Source: Pseudoalteromonas umbrosa (GTDB lineage Bacteria; Pseudomonadota; Gammaproteobacteria; Enterobacterales; Alteromonadaceae). Taken from it: a stretch of 64,000 nt of DNA. The stretch lies in NCBI RefSeq assembly GCF_030125375.1, contig NZ_JASJUU010000003.1, positions 510,247 through 574,246 on the forward strand. The letters run 5' to 3'. A model generated the notes under the pieces. The model had not been told where the DNA came from, ran no database searches, and saw nothing but the letters and a program-made list of their open reading frames with translations. Below, in pieces: positions 52,327-61,484 of this stretch; the stretch's first letter is position 1, and every line of letters begins with the position of its first letter. The translations under genes were made by a program, and so were the position numbers.

Positions 52327-54073
52327 TATTTCCTTTTTCTGAGCTGCATGGACAATTTTCAACCTGAGTGCCTGTTATGGCTTCAGCGAGATCTTTTATC
52401 GCAGGTGCGAGGTCCTTTTTATTAAGGTTGACTTTAATTAAATATGACTTGTCTTGGTTGGTATTTATCGTCGAAAAAGCTTGATTTAAATCTCTTACAT
52501 TTTCCACGTTCAAATATTCGACTAAATAAGCCTTCGCTAGCGCTTCGTAGTTCCAGTGATGAAGTTTATCAAAAGGTGCGAACTCCCCTGCTTGCGTAAA
52601 TGCGCAGATATCAACAAAAGATTGCTCTATTGCATAGACTTGATTACTCATCACAAAAACAACAGTATTGAGCTTATTATGGCTAATTGTTGAGAGTGTT
52701 TGACACATCATCATAAAGCCACCATCACCTGCAATAACTGCGCTTCGTCTTTGATTGGCCAACCCTGTTCCTAGGGAGCACCCAGTTTCGTGACCTAATG
52801 AGCCCCAAGCGGCGTCGCTGACAAAGCGATTCTGTTCTATGCCTGTCAAACGTGCAGCCATATAAAGCGATGAGCTTTCACCTAATATTAAATTTAGACC
52901 TTGCACGTGCTGAGACTGCATTAATTGTTGTTGATAAGTAACAAAAAAATTATCGTATGTTATTTTTTCACCTTCATGGACAGGTGTATTCAAGTATGGA
53001 TTATTTGGTATGGAACATTGCGCATGAAGCTGTCGTGGGTTGTGCTTGACGTAATCAACTAAGTCCCCAATAAACTGTGCCAAGTTGATACCATTAAAGC
53101 GTTCACACTGGCCTACCCTTGCTTGCCCCATATTCACTCTGATGAGTTTACTTCCTTGCTTATCTAACATTGTCAGGTAATCATCTGTGAATATCATGCC
53201 TAGTGCTAAAATGCAGTCGCGTCCGCTAACAAAGTTAAATGTTTCTGGCCAAGATGCTTCGCCGGCGTAGGTACCGATGAACAGTTCTTTTCCTACGCCT
53301 TGCGTTTCACTTAATACCGATTTGGCAAGTGTAGAGGTTGTATAAGGTATGTTTAAATGACAAAGTAAGCTTTCTACTTCTGCTTGTATGCCTAGGCGAG
53401 CAATTTCTATACCCAATAAAACGAGTGGTTTTTCTGCTTTTTCAAGCCGGTTAATCGTTTTTTCAAGTAGCGCTGCCATCGATGATGGATCTGAGGTTGG
53501 CTGTTGTACAATTAGGTTTCCATTAGGCTTATTGCATGGCGCTCCCCATACATTTTGCCAAGCTTCAAGGTATATTGGCCTCTTTTCGCTCATTGCTAAT
53601 TGTAGCGCACGGTCTATGATACCTGGTGCAGTATTCGCATCAGCGAGAATTTCACTTGCGACGGTGACGTTTTCAAAAATTTTCTTGTCAGCACTATAAT
53701 CACCTGTACTGTGATGGAACAGTACACCCGTTTGTTCTATATCGACACGATTTGATGCTGAGGGGCTCGCTGAAATAACGACGACGGGATTTCGCTCTAC
53801 ATAGGCACCAGCAATTGCATTTAAGACGCTAAATGTACCTACACCATATTGTACTGACACAGCGCCAATACCACGATATCTTGCGTAACCTTCAGCAGCA
53901 TACCCTGCTCCTAGTTCGGTTACATCACCAACGGCATCGATGCCAGGAAAGTTGTCCAACGCAGTCATAAATTCTTGTACATAGTCCCCAGGGACTTGAA
54001 AAACTTTATCAAGTCCAAACTGCTTCAAGCGCCACAGCAGATAATCTGCAACGGTAAAATTAGCGGTACTCAT
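52304..54073 (-). CDS. ThDP-dependent 2-oxo-acid decarboxylase (PDC/IPDC-like)
   Basis: 589 residues with the three domains of the pyruvate/indolepyruvate decarboxylase group. Glu53 in TELGAGYAAEGYARYRG activates the cofactor; the His120-His121 pair in FHHSTGD is characteristic of decarboxylases rather than acetolactate synthases; Glu399 in LGES; and the ThDP/Mg2+ motif Gly449-Asp450-Gly451 to Asn477. It would turn the 2-oxo acid made by the upstream amino acid oxidase into an aldehyde, or into an acyloin if a second aldehyde is bound. AAGGA stands 8 nt before the ATG, which overlaps the oxidase gene by 14 bp. Substrate side chain unknown; aromatic or branched is likely from the family. Confidence 0.85.
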   Translation of the reverse strand: MSTANFTVADYLLWRLKQFGLDKVFQVPGDYVQEFMTALDNFPGIDAVGDVTELGAGYAAEGYARYRGIGAVSVQYGVGTFSVLNAIAGAYVERNPVVVISASPSASNRVDIEQTGVLFHHSTGDYSADKKIFENVTVASEILADANTAPGIIDRALQLAMSEKRPIYLEAWQNVWGAPCNKPNGNLIVQQPTSDPSSMAALLEKTINRLEKAEKPLVLLGIEIARLGIQAEVESLLCHLNIPYTTSTLAKSVLSETQGVGKELFIGTYAGEASWPETFNFVSGRDCILALGMIFTDDYLTMLDKQGSKLIRVNMGQARVGQCERFNGINLAQFIGDLVDYVKHNPRQLHAQCSIPNNPYLNTPVHEGEKITYDNFFVTYQQQLMQSQHVQGLNLILGESSSLYMAARLTGIEQNRFVSDAAWGSLGHETGCSLGTGLANQRRSAVIAGDGGFMMMCQTLSTISHNKLNTVVFVMSNQVYAIEQSFVDICAFTQAGEFAPFDKLHHWNYEALAKAYLVEYLNVENVRDLNQAFSTINTNQDKSYLIKVNLNKKDLAPAIKDLAEAITGTQVENCPCSSEKGNNDDRTMQ

Positions 54074-55907
54074 GATTTATTCCTTCATAGGCAAACTCAG
54101 TAGCTTCATTGAGGGTTTGTGAGCTGGCGTTGGGCTGCTTACTTTCGGAGGAAGAGTCGCATTGATTGCAACAGTCAATTGGCAAATAATTATGAGGCTT
54201 GCCACATGCACTTAGCCATTTTGGCGTCGGTAACTTGAAGAACTCAGAAAGAGTTGACTCAGCCGTATTTAATGCACCTTCAACCCAGCCTTGTTCATAT
54301 GAGTATGCCTCACCAATAATGTAGATATCTTCTGTCTCTACAGGATGGCGCATTTTACACATGATCTCATCTAGTCGATAGTTAGCCTTCCATTCATGCC
54401 AGCCACCACCATATGGATCATCTCCCCATTCTTGGTAGATGGCTGAGTAAGGCATAGGCAATGCTTTTTGATTATGTAGCGCTTGGATCTGACGGTGGGC
54501 AGCTTCAACCATACCCGTTGTGATTTGATATTGATTTTTAGGGACTATTTCATTTTGACCGTAGCCTTCAACGCCATATGCTGGTACATACCCTTGGTAA
54601 TGTTCTCCCTTTTCTAGCCCCTTCCAATATGGGATTGTACCAATATCATTGTAGGAGGCCATCAGCAGCGAGTTGGTATTTGGCTCGCCATATGTGTATT
54701 GAGTTTTGCAGACCTTTTCGCCTTTTTCATTACATGTATACTCTACGCACTCTTTTTGGTCGCACTCAGTTCCTAAGTAGTAGGTTTGTCGGATAGGCAG
54801 ATCCGTCACTGAACGACCAGCTACAAGCCCAAGGCTACGCCACCATGGCTGCTCGTACGCCATAAACATCTTGATTGCTTTTTGGCTTAACACGGATGGA
54901 ATGTTTTCTTTCAACCAAGGGTCATCAAAAAAGGGTGACTCAATAAGCTCTAACGACCTTCTTGGCATGGCGAGGATCAACTTTTTAGCTTTAACGCATT
55001 GAACAGGGGCATTAGCATCAATGACTTTCTTTTGGTCATTCACTGTCATTGGTTGAAAAGTCAAATTGTAACGGTATTCTTCACAATCATGCATTTCAAT
55101 TTTTACTAAACGTCGTAACATGTTGACCCGTTCAGCACTCTCTAGGCAACCAGGTGCTTTTTTAAACTCATCACGAAGCTTAAGAGGTAGAGCTTGAAAA
55201 CCATCTTTCAGAGTTTTAAATATGGTATCGTCGCTGTACTCTGTCGCTGGTAATTGGGTTACTGCACTGGCATTTGCAACATTGGCATCGTAACCTCCAG
55301 CCTCTTTCATAAATAGATAAGCTTCGTTACTCAGCACATGCTCTAAAAGATTCCAAAAACCTAGTTTCCATATTTCTTTACCAAAAACTTTGACTTTCAT
55401 TTGTTCAGATAGCGACATATCTGCAAAGCCCGGACAGATCAGGTTCATTACTTTTACTTGTAAATCTTCAGGTCCATATCCGCGCTCGGTTTCTTCAAGG
55501 TTGTAAGGTATTTTATCTGGGCATTCAGCAAAATCTCTATACCGAAAGTATTGGCCTCGTAAGTAAAATAAATTGTTTTCACTACCTGCTTTGGGTGAGT
55601 TATGCTGCTCAGAGGGATATAATGGTAGCTCTGAGCCCATCGGAAAATCTTTTGTTTTTAGTTCTAGTTCATCGACTAGTGTACTCACCATAACGTGCTC
55701 TTCAGGGATATATCGCATACCTCCGAGTTCAGCAACAACATTAGGCAGGCCAGGAAGGTTTGCACTGTAAAGCCGACCTCCGATTCGATCGCTATACTCG
55801 TATAAAGCAATACGTTGGTCGTGACCTAACTCTTGTTGCAGACGCCACGCGCTATAAACCCCAGATACTCCGCCACCCACAATGGCAATGTCTACTTCAC
55901 TTTTCAT
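54060..55907 (-). CDS. L-amino acid oxidase-like flavin amine oxidase
   Basis: 615 residues. N-terminal FAD-binding GxGxxG (GGGVSG, 11-16) with the ribose-binding Glu37 (LYEYSDRIGGR), the substrate-pocket GGMRYIPEEH, and the C-terminal FAD motif IYIIGEAYSYEQGWVEGALNTAE. This is the layout of the L-amino acid/monoamine oxidase group. It contains a Cys-rich insertion near 400 (CDQKECVEYTCNEKGEKVC) that I have not seen described. No signal peptide. It should deaminate an amino acid to the 2-oxo acid with H2O2, feeding the decarboxylase. AAAGGAG lies 7 nt before the ATG. First gene of the three-gene operon, preceded at 56 bp by the shared TGTAAT element. Confidence 0.82.
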   Translation of the reverse strand: MKSEVDIAIVGGGVSGVYSAWRLQQELGHDQRIALYEYSDRIGGRLYSANLPGLPNVVAELGGMRYIPEEHVMVSTLVDELELKTKDFPMGSELPLYPSEQHNSPKAGSENNLFYLRGQYFRYRDFAECPDKIPYNLEETERGYGPEDLQVKVMNLICPGFADMSLSEQMKVKVFGKEIWKLGFWNLLEHVLSNEAYLFMKEAGGYDANVANASAVTQLPATEYSDDTIFKTLKDGFQALPLKLRDEFKKAPGCLESAERVNMLRRLVKIEMHDCEEYRYNLTFQPMTVNDQKKVIDANAPVQCVKAKKLILAMPRRSLELIESPFFDDPWLKENIPSVLSQKAIKMFMAYEQPWWRSLGLVAGRSVTDLPIRQTYYLGTECDQKECVEYTCNEKGEKVCKTQYTYGEPNTNSLLMASYNDIGTIPYWKGLEKGEHYQGYVPAYGVEGYGQNEIVPKNQYQITTGMVEAAHRQIQALHNQKALPMPYSAIYQEWGDDPYGGGWHEWKANYRLDEIMCKMRHPVETEDIYIIGEAYSYEQGWVEGALNTAESTLSEFFKLPTPKWLSACGKPHNYLPIDCCNQCDSSSESKQPNASSQTLNEATEFAYEGINHEYR

Positions 55908-55963
55908 TTGAATGCTCCTTTGAGAAATAACTTAAAGAGCATATTTAAGATTCCTTATGTTAA

Positions 55964-55981
55964 CTATTACACATAATTACA
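55964..55981 (-). promoter_or_regulatory. Shared TGTAAT direct-repeat element, copy 2
   Basis: Minus strand TGTAATTATGTGTAATAG, with 15 of 18 positions identical to the copies at 1739-1756 and 58857-58874, located 56 bp before the start of the oxidase operon. Confidence 0.6.
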
Positions 55982-56610
55982 GCGCATTATTCAAAGTGTT
56001 AAACTGGTTCATCAATTAACTATTTGAATATAGGTTTACATGCTTCTTAGTTTTTTAAAAAAAAGTAAATTATGATGAATCAATCTTATTTATACGCATG
56101 TTAATTTCAAACACTTTTCAAGCTATAATGGCACATCAGAACGAAAAATTTAAACTCATTTTTGATATTTTATTTTTAAATATATAGCACGCGATAAAAT
56201 AATTTTTGCAGTTGGGAATAGGTGTTATTTATCGTTTAAATGTATGAATATACATCTGAGACCAATTACCAAATCAATAATAAAAAAGCTTTTAATGTTT
56301 AAACTTTAATATTCATAACAGGGTGAAATGTTTGATACTCATCATAACTATTGTCATCAGTGTTAAAGACGGCTGCTAGTTCGCTGTAGTTTGATATCCC
56401 ACTTAGCTACACATTACCTGAAGAAGCGATAGCTTTTATTCTCATTGATTCTAGTGTTATCTGAGTAAGCAACATAATTTGTGACACTATTAACACCCAA
56501 CTAATGTATCAAGGCTCTCTGTTACTATGGCTGGTAGGTACTCTCAAGGTATCTGCAATTAGACTTACAAATGATGAAATTGTACTTGTATTAACATTTT
56601 AATTTGTGCT
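55982..56610. other. Gene-poor region upstream of the oxidase operon
   Basis: AT-rich with many stops in all frames. No ORF with a ribosome site was found. It may be decayed coding DNA, since the next 250 bp are a recognisable pseudogene. Confidence 0.4.
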
Positions 56611-56867
56611 TAAGAGTGCTTGGCTATTGCTGTCGTTCAGGACCTTGAAATTTTGAAGAGCTACAAATTCGGCTCTTGAGCTATGTTGTAGCATGGTGAT
56701 GAAAAATACTGCTCTGCAGAAGTTTATACAAAATTTATTTGAGTCTTGATCTAAATGCAAGTTTGAGTGTTATTGCGATTATTTTGGAAATAGAAAAGCT
56801 TCGTTCATTCCGAGTTATTTAATCATATTTATTGGTTGTAGCAATATCTGTTGCATTTTTTATTTAG
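56611..56867 (+). pseudogene. Decayed copy of the small membrane protein gene at 49185-49520
   Basis: Translation gives ECLAIAVVQDLEILKSYKFGS, stop, AML, stop, HGDEKYCSAEVY, then after a frameshift KLRSFRVI, stop, SYLLVVAISVAFFI and a terminal stop. The intact gene reads EYWIIAITQSPEVLKSYNFGSEAMVYYGGEKYRSAATY ... SYLLVTVVSAIWFFV. Several in-frame stops and at least one frameshift make it nonfunctional. It has the same orientation as the intact gene, which lies on the other side of the oxidase operon. Confidence 0.8.
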
Positions 56868-56907
56868 CGAGTCATTGAATAAATTATAAACTTAATTATT
56901 GTATTTA

Positions 56908-56938
56908 ATAACACACCCAGAAAAACTGGGTGTGTTAT
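56908..56938 (-). terminator. Terminator of the lectin-domain protein gene
   Basis: Perfect 13-bp stem (ATAACACACCCAG and CTGGGTGTGTTAT) with a 5-nt loop, 11 bp past the stop codon. Confidence 0.82.
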
Positions 56939-56948
56939 ATGAAGCTAT

Positions 56949-58754
56949 TTAATTAGAAATAACCACGTTGTTGTGCCTTGTTAACACTGGGCAATCCCAC
57001 AAGTGTGTTCTTGTGTAGTTATGTGGCGCTGGTGCATCTACACAGCGTGATGGTTGCAGAACCGTTTTTAATTGACCGTTAATGTATTCAAACTGCTGTG
57101 TTGGGCTTGTGTTACAGTCCCAAATCATCAGTTTTTCACCGTTGCTAGTTGCTGAGTTTCTGTAATCTAAACACTTGTTATAGTCTACTCTACTTCTCAC
57201 TTTTCCGTCATTGGTGAATAACCATTTTTGGTTTGCGCCATTGTGACAGTCGTGTAGCATGATGTCTTGGCCATTGCTTGGATGATATCCTGCAATATCT
57301 AAGCACCTATCGAATAGTTTCATCTCAACATGTTTTTCAATGCCTAAATAATTGTCATTCCATGTGTGAGGATCTGCAGCTTCTAACCATCTTACTGTAT
57401 TTTTCATGTTTCCTTTACCTGCGCTACTCCAAGAGAATAGATAGTCTGAGTCATTTGGTAAACATAGGTAATTGTCTTGCCATGTATGAGGGTCTGCTAA
57501 TTCGATGATTTGCGTACAGCGCATGCCATCAATCGGGCCTGCATATGACCATTTCATGCCAAGGTCTTGGGATGAACAGAAGTAGTTGTCGTGCCACGTA
57601 TGCGGATCTGCTGGCTCCACTGTTTGTACACAGTACATACCATCTACTTTGCCAAATGATTTAAAGGTAAATGATACACCACCAAGAGCTGTGTGCTGGT
57701 CCATGGCGTGGACACCTGTCAGTGAACTGATAGACAAGTCTTGTTGATTACAATCAACGCCGTTCGCTTGTAGTCTGCCGTTTTGGCATTCTTTAAATAC
57801 AACTTGTCTTGATGTACTACCTGCTTGCAAGTTAATTGGATTTGCACTGACTCCAACCGCTGTCATTTTATGTTGATTTCGCAAAGCTTGTACGTCGACC
57901 AGAGCAAGGAAGTCACTGCTATTCAATGATGCAAATGCCAGGCTGACTTTCATCTTTTTAACCGTACTTGATAGGCTTACGCTGTTTCCGGATACCTGTA
58001 AAGGAGCATTCTTATGGTAACCAACAGAAAATTTTAATTGGTTGTTAGGTGTTCCTGGATTAACAGCCTGAACAAAAAAGCTCATGATTGGTTCGTGGCG
58101 GTTTGAACGATGGCCATACTTGATGCGTTCAAGCTCGTTAACGTCAACAGCAACCCCTACTCCTAGATTACCTTTATTGACCATAAACATCAGAGATTGT
58201 GCGCCATCATATGTCTTAACCTGATCAACGACCTGCTTTAAGGTATTGTAGTCAATGTCTTTGATTAGGCTATGTACTATGTTTCTTGCTACTTCGACGT
58301 TGTTTTCATTAACGCCATCAACTAGGGCTTCTAATTGACCTAAATGGTGTGCATTAGTGACTGCAACAGTGGCAAAGTGCTCAAGTGCAGCGATTTTTTG
58401 TTGTTGGTCCGCTACAAACGTTCCAATGTTGTCTAAAGTAGCCAGTTGCTGTGCAAGCGATATCGCTTTATCAGTAATCGCTGATGAATCTACACCAACC
58501 AAGTTAGTTGCGCTGTTTACAACATTTGCACCATGTCTCAGTGTATCAATTGCAATAGTTGTCACAGGGCTTGTAACGTGCCTAACTACTTGCGCCACTT
58601 GTGAAACGGCACCGCCAACGGTCCCAATTGGATCTTTAAAGAAGTCACCAATACTGCCCCAACCAAACGCATTTGCTTGGCTGGTCATCACCATAGAGCC
58701 TGCTACCACAGAGGCAACGACTGCTGAATTTACGATCCCTTTTCGTGAACCCAT
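56949..58754 (-). CDS. Large secreted protein with C-terminal ricin-type lectin domain
   Basis: 601 residues. Signal peptide ending SQANA, a helical hydrophobic region (about 40-190), a beta-rich middle (about 190-340), three repeats containing ADPHTW-DNY (about 385, 415 and 460), then a ricin B-type beta-trefoil with QKWLF and CLD/CVD carbohydrate-loop motifs (about 480-590). The lectin part should bind sugars on another cell or polysaccharide. The N-terminal half matches nothing I recognise. The helical region could insert in membranes, as in some secreted toxins, but that is a guess. GGAG lies 8 nt before the ATG. It is a single gene preceded at 102 bp by the TGTAAT element. Confidence 0.75.
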   Translation of the reverse strand: MGSRKGIVNSAVVASVVAGSMVMTSQANAFGWGSIGDFFKDPIGTVGGAVSQVAQVVRHVTSPVTTIAIDTLRHGANVVNSATNLVGVDSSAITDKAISLAQQLATLDNIGTFVADQQQKIAALEHFATVAVTNAHHLGQLEALVDGVNENNVEVARNIVHSLIKDIDYNTLKQVVDQVKTYDGAQSLMFMVNKGNLGVGVAVDVNELERIKYGHRSNRHEPIMSFFVQAVNPGTPNNQLKFSVGYHKNAPLQVSGNSVSLSSTVKKMKVSLAFASLNSSDFLALVDVQALRNQHKMTAVGVSANPINLQAGSTSRQVVFKECQNGRLQANGVDCNQQDLSISSLTGVHAMDQHTALGGVSFTFKSFGKVDGMYCVQTVEPADPHTWHDNYFCSSQDLGMKWSYAGPIDGMRCTQIIELADPHTWQDNYLCLPNDSDYLFSWSSAGKGNMKNTVRWLEAADPHTWNDNYLGIEKHVEMKLFDRCLDIAGYHPSNGQDIMLHDCHNGANQKWLFTNDGKVRSRVDYNKCLDYRNSATSNGEKLMIWDCNTSPTQQFEYINGQLKTVLQPSRCVDAPAPHNYTRTHLWDCPVLTRHNNVVISN

Positions 58755-58856
58755 TATTTACTCCAAAATTTATTATTGTTTAATTACACGACGCTCAAAG
58801 GCATTTGTATTGGCTTTGAAATCGTTTCATAAATTACATTAATGAATATGGGGTTT
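58755..58856. other. Leader of the lectin-protein gene
   Basis: Probable 5' untranslated region; AT-rich. Beyond the element at 58857-58874 the remaining 220 bp up to the divergent gene hold no ORF with a ribosome site. Confidence 0.4.
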
Positions 58857-58874
58857 CTATTACACTGTATTACA
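58857..58874 (-). promoter_or_regulatory. Shared TGTAAT direct-repeat element, copy 3
   Basis: Minus strand TGTAATACAGTGTAATAG, 102 bp before the lectin-protein start. This copy and copy 1 also share the flanking TTTCTATTACAC on the plus strand. Confidence 0.6.
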
Positions 58875-59095
58875 TATGTAAATAAGGTTTCATTTTTGTG
58901 ACTGATGCCTTTGGGCCTGAGGTTTTAATGAAATGCAATAGAGAAGCGCTTGATTATGGTCATTTTGTTCAGGCGTGATAGATAATCTTTATGAGGAATA
59001 CTTATTATCTTACTAGGCAAATTTCTAAATGTTGTGTAGAGAAATGAGATTCTCGGCTACAATTTAATAGTGACTTGATGATAGAGGCATAAATA

Positions 59096-59980
59096 GTGAG
59101 TTGCAGTGATAGGTTGGCTGGTTTGTTTTTGATAGCTGCTTGCACCTTTAGCGAAAGTTTGAATGCACATGGTGTGCATATCTACCTAGATGATCAATTG
59201 GACTACGAGCTTTTTAGCTCTGGCGATCAGCAACCTCTTAATATCGCCGGCGCAACGAATATGTTTGTGCTTTCACAAGTCGAAGACATTGTTGTTCATT
59301 ATGTTAAATCTAGCCGAAAGCGGGCGATTAAATCATTACAGCAGTCTAATGTTGCGGCTTGCAACATCAATATGATTAAAAACGAGCAACGCAAGTCAGA
59401 TTATTACTTCAGCTTGCCTGTTAACTTTTATTGGGCACATAAACTGTACTCTCATCATGACTTGTCAAAAGCAACTGATGGTGTGTTAAACGCTGAGGGC
59501 GAAATAACATCACTGCCCGCGTTGTTTGATGCGTATGACAAGAGTGCAATAGTCATTGCGGAAAATTTCTCGTATGGTGATTTTCTCGACAAACAGCTGG
59601 CTTCTATTAATGCAGGTAATTTGATTTTGCGCGGTGGTGCAGATCACTACCAGACGGTGTACCGTATGTTTATATCAAATAGGGTGGACTTTTTACTTAA
59701 CTACCCTGCTGAGTTTCACCGATATAGTAACAAGGTTGATTTACCTATTCGCTCATACCACATAGCTGGATCGCCAAAAGTGATTATTGGGCACTTTATG
59801 TGTAATAAAACCCCGACCAGCAAACAGTTTATCGCAACAGTAAATGGAATTTTGTTAAATAGCTATGGCGGTAATGCATTTTTGCAAGCGCATTTAGATT
59901 ATCTGCCAAATGAAGAGCACAGCTTGCTTAAGTCATACCTTGAGCAATACATAAAGAGAAATGTGCATATAAAACGTTAA
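59096..59980 (+). CDS. Periplasmic solute-binding-like protein (TIGR02285-like)
   Basis: 294 residues from a GTG start; no ATG fits because the frame carries a signal-like segment (LAGLFLIAACTFSESLNAHG) right after it. The body has the alternating alpha/beta pattern of extracellular solute-binding proteins of family 3, with YSFSLPVNFYWAHKLY, IVIAENFSYGDFLD and RMFISNRVDFLLNYPAEF, as in the uncharacterised TIGR02285-type proteins. No ABC transporter genes follow, so it may serve as a sensor domain or stand alone. The ribosome site is weak. Divergent from the lectin gene. Confidence 0.65.
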   Translation: MSCSDRLAGLFLIAACTFSESLNAHGVHIYLDDQLDYELFSSGDQQPLNIAGATNMFVLSQVEDIVVHYVKSSRKRAIKSLQQSNVAACNINMIKNEQRKSDYYFSLPVNFYWAHKLYSHHDLSKATDGVLNAEGEITSLPALFDAYDKSAIVIAENFSYGDFLDKQLASINAGNLILRGGADHYQTVYRMFISNRVDFLLNYPAEFHRYSNKVDLPIRSYHIAGSPKVIIGHFMCNKTPTSKQFIATVNGILLNSYGGNAFLQAHLDYLPNEEHSLLKSYLEQYIKRNVHIKR

Positions 59981-60192
59981 TGTGTCATGTAATATTTTCT
60001 TTTTTCGTTTTTATTGCGTTGCAAATACTTAAATTCTTATTGTGGCAATCTATATCATGTTTGGCGTTAAGCATATTAATAGGTAAAAATAACCTGTCAG
60101 AGCCAGTACTTTGATTTGATATAAATAAAGCATTGAGCTCATAGCCGCCATGACATAGTATTAAGTCAGTCGCAGTCAGATAGTATTACAAT

Positions 60193-60576
60193 ATGGAACT
60201 TGTTAGACCTTTAGAGCCTATACTTATTATTGATGATGTAGAAGAAGTCAGAAGCTACCTAATTGATATTTTAGAAAACTTAGGATTCGAAGAAATATAC
60301 GAATCAAAGGACTTTACGTCAGCCAAACCTTTGCTTGAGTCCAAATCCCCCAACGTACTTTTTCTGGATATAGAATTACCAGATACAGATGGTACGCAAA
60401 TACTTGAGTATGTGAATGATCAGTTCCCAAACACACACGTTATTATGTGCTCAGGTCATAATAGTCTTGAAAATGTACAAAACACATGGGAGCTTGGCGC
60501 TAAAGGCTTTATAGCCAAACCATTTAATGCCAAAAAAGTTGATACTGTCATGAAAAGATTAGAAATGATTGCATGA
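60193..60576 (+). CDS. CheY-like single-domain response regulator
   Basis: 127 residues forming one receiver domain: acidic pair Asp14/Asp15, phospho-acceptor Asp59 in LFLDIELPDTDG, Ser87 in MCSGH and Lys109 in AKPFN. No output domain. Its last four bases (ATGA) overlap the start of the MoxR gene, so it heads a four-gene operon with MoxR, DUF58 and transglutaminase genes. A phospho-receiver in this position is uncommon and suggests control of the MoxR module by an unlinked histidine kinase. Confidence 0.92.
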   Translation: MELVRPLEPILIIDDVEEVRSYLIDILENLGFEEIYESKDFTSAKPLLESKSPNVLFLDIELPDTDGTQILEYVNDQFPNTHVIMCSGHNSLENVQNTWELGAKGFIAKPFNAKKVDTVMKRLEMIA

Positions 60577-61484
60577 ACCAAATTACCAGCAAAATAATTG
60601 AAAATTTATCCCAATTAATTTTAGGGAAAAACGAGCAGTTGAAACTGGCTTTATGTTGTTTGTTAAGTAAAGGGCATTTGCTAATTGAAGATTTACCGGG
60701 CATGGGGAAAACAACACTATCGCACGGTCTTGCAAGCGTCCTCGGCTTGAGCTATCAAAGGGTACAATTTACCAGTGATCTTTTGCCTGCGGACATAACG
60801 GGCTCTAGTATTTTCAATACTCAAACTCATACGTTTGATTTTCATCCAGGGCCTATTTTTAGCCAAATTGTATTGGCAGATGAAATAAACCGCGCGAGTC
60901 CTAAAACACAAAGCGCGCTATTAGAAGCAATGGAAGAAGGTCAGGTGACCATTGATGGTAATACACATCCCCTAGCACAGCCATTTTTTGTGATAGCGAC
61001 TCAAAATCCACTTCATCAATCTGGTACTCACCCATTACCAGAGTCACAATTAGATCGATTTTTTATGCGAATAAGCTTGGGCTACCCTGACTTTGAAGTT
61101 GAAAAGTCATTGATACAGCAAGGAAATAAGCGGGATTTAGATGTAGCTGACCCAAGTCTTGCGATCAGCAATGAGCAGTTGGCGGCTCTTCAAGATGAAG
61201 TCATGAACGTGAAGTTATCGGAGCCTGTTGTACAGTATATTTTAGATTTAGTCACTTTTACCCGTGATTCTGGTGAGTTTAGCGATCCTTTATCACCGAG
61301 AGCTAGTATCGCGCTTGGATTGTCGGCTCGGGCACATGCATTAATTAATGGGCGTGACTTTGCATTGCCAGACGATGTACAAGCAGTCTTCGGTTGTGTT
61401 GCTGGGCATCGCTTAAATATTCCCTGCAATGAACAAAATACCGTTGTTAACTCAATTTTTGAACGAGTCGCGGTACCAGTGTAA
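60573..61484 (+). CDS. MoxR-family AAA+ ATPase
   Basis: 303 residues. Walker A is GMGKTT (43-48) after LLIEDLPG, Walker B VLADEINRA with Asp103/Glu104, sensor ATQNP, and the arginine-finger region ESQLDRF. MoxR ATPases act as chaperones for cofactor insertion or complex assembly, usually with a DUF58 and often a VWA partner. It overlaps the response regulator by 4 bp and the DUF58 gene by 1 bp (TAATG), so expression is tightly coupled. Confidence 0.93.
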   Translation: MNQITSKIIENLSQLILGKNEQLKLALCCLLSKGHLLIEDLPGMGKTTLSHGLASVLGLSYQRVQFTSDLLPADITGSSIFNTQTHTFDFHPGPIFSQIVLADEINRASPKTQSALLEAMEEGQVTIDGNTHPLAQPFFVIATQNPLHQSGTHPLPESQLDRFFMRISLGYPDFEVEKSLIQQGNKRDLDVADPSLAISNEQLAALQDEVMNVKLSEPVVQYILDLVTFTRDSGEFSDPLSPRASIALGLSARAHALINGRDFALPDDVQAVFGCVAGHRLNIPCNEQNTVVNSIFERVAVPV

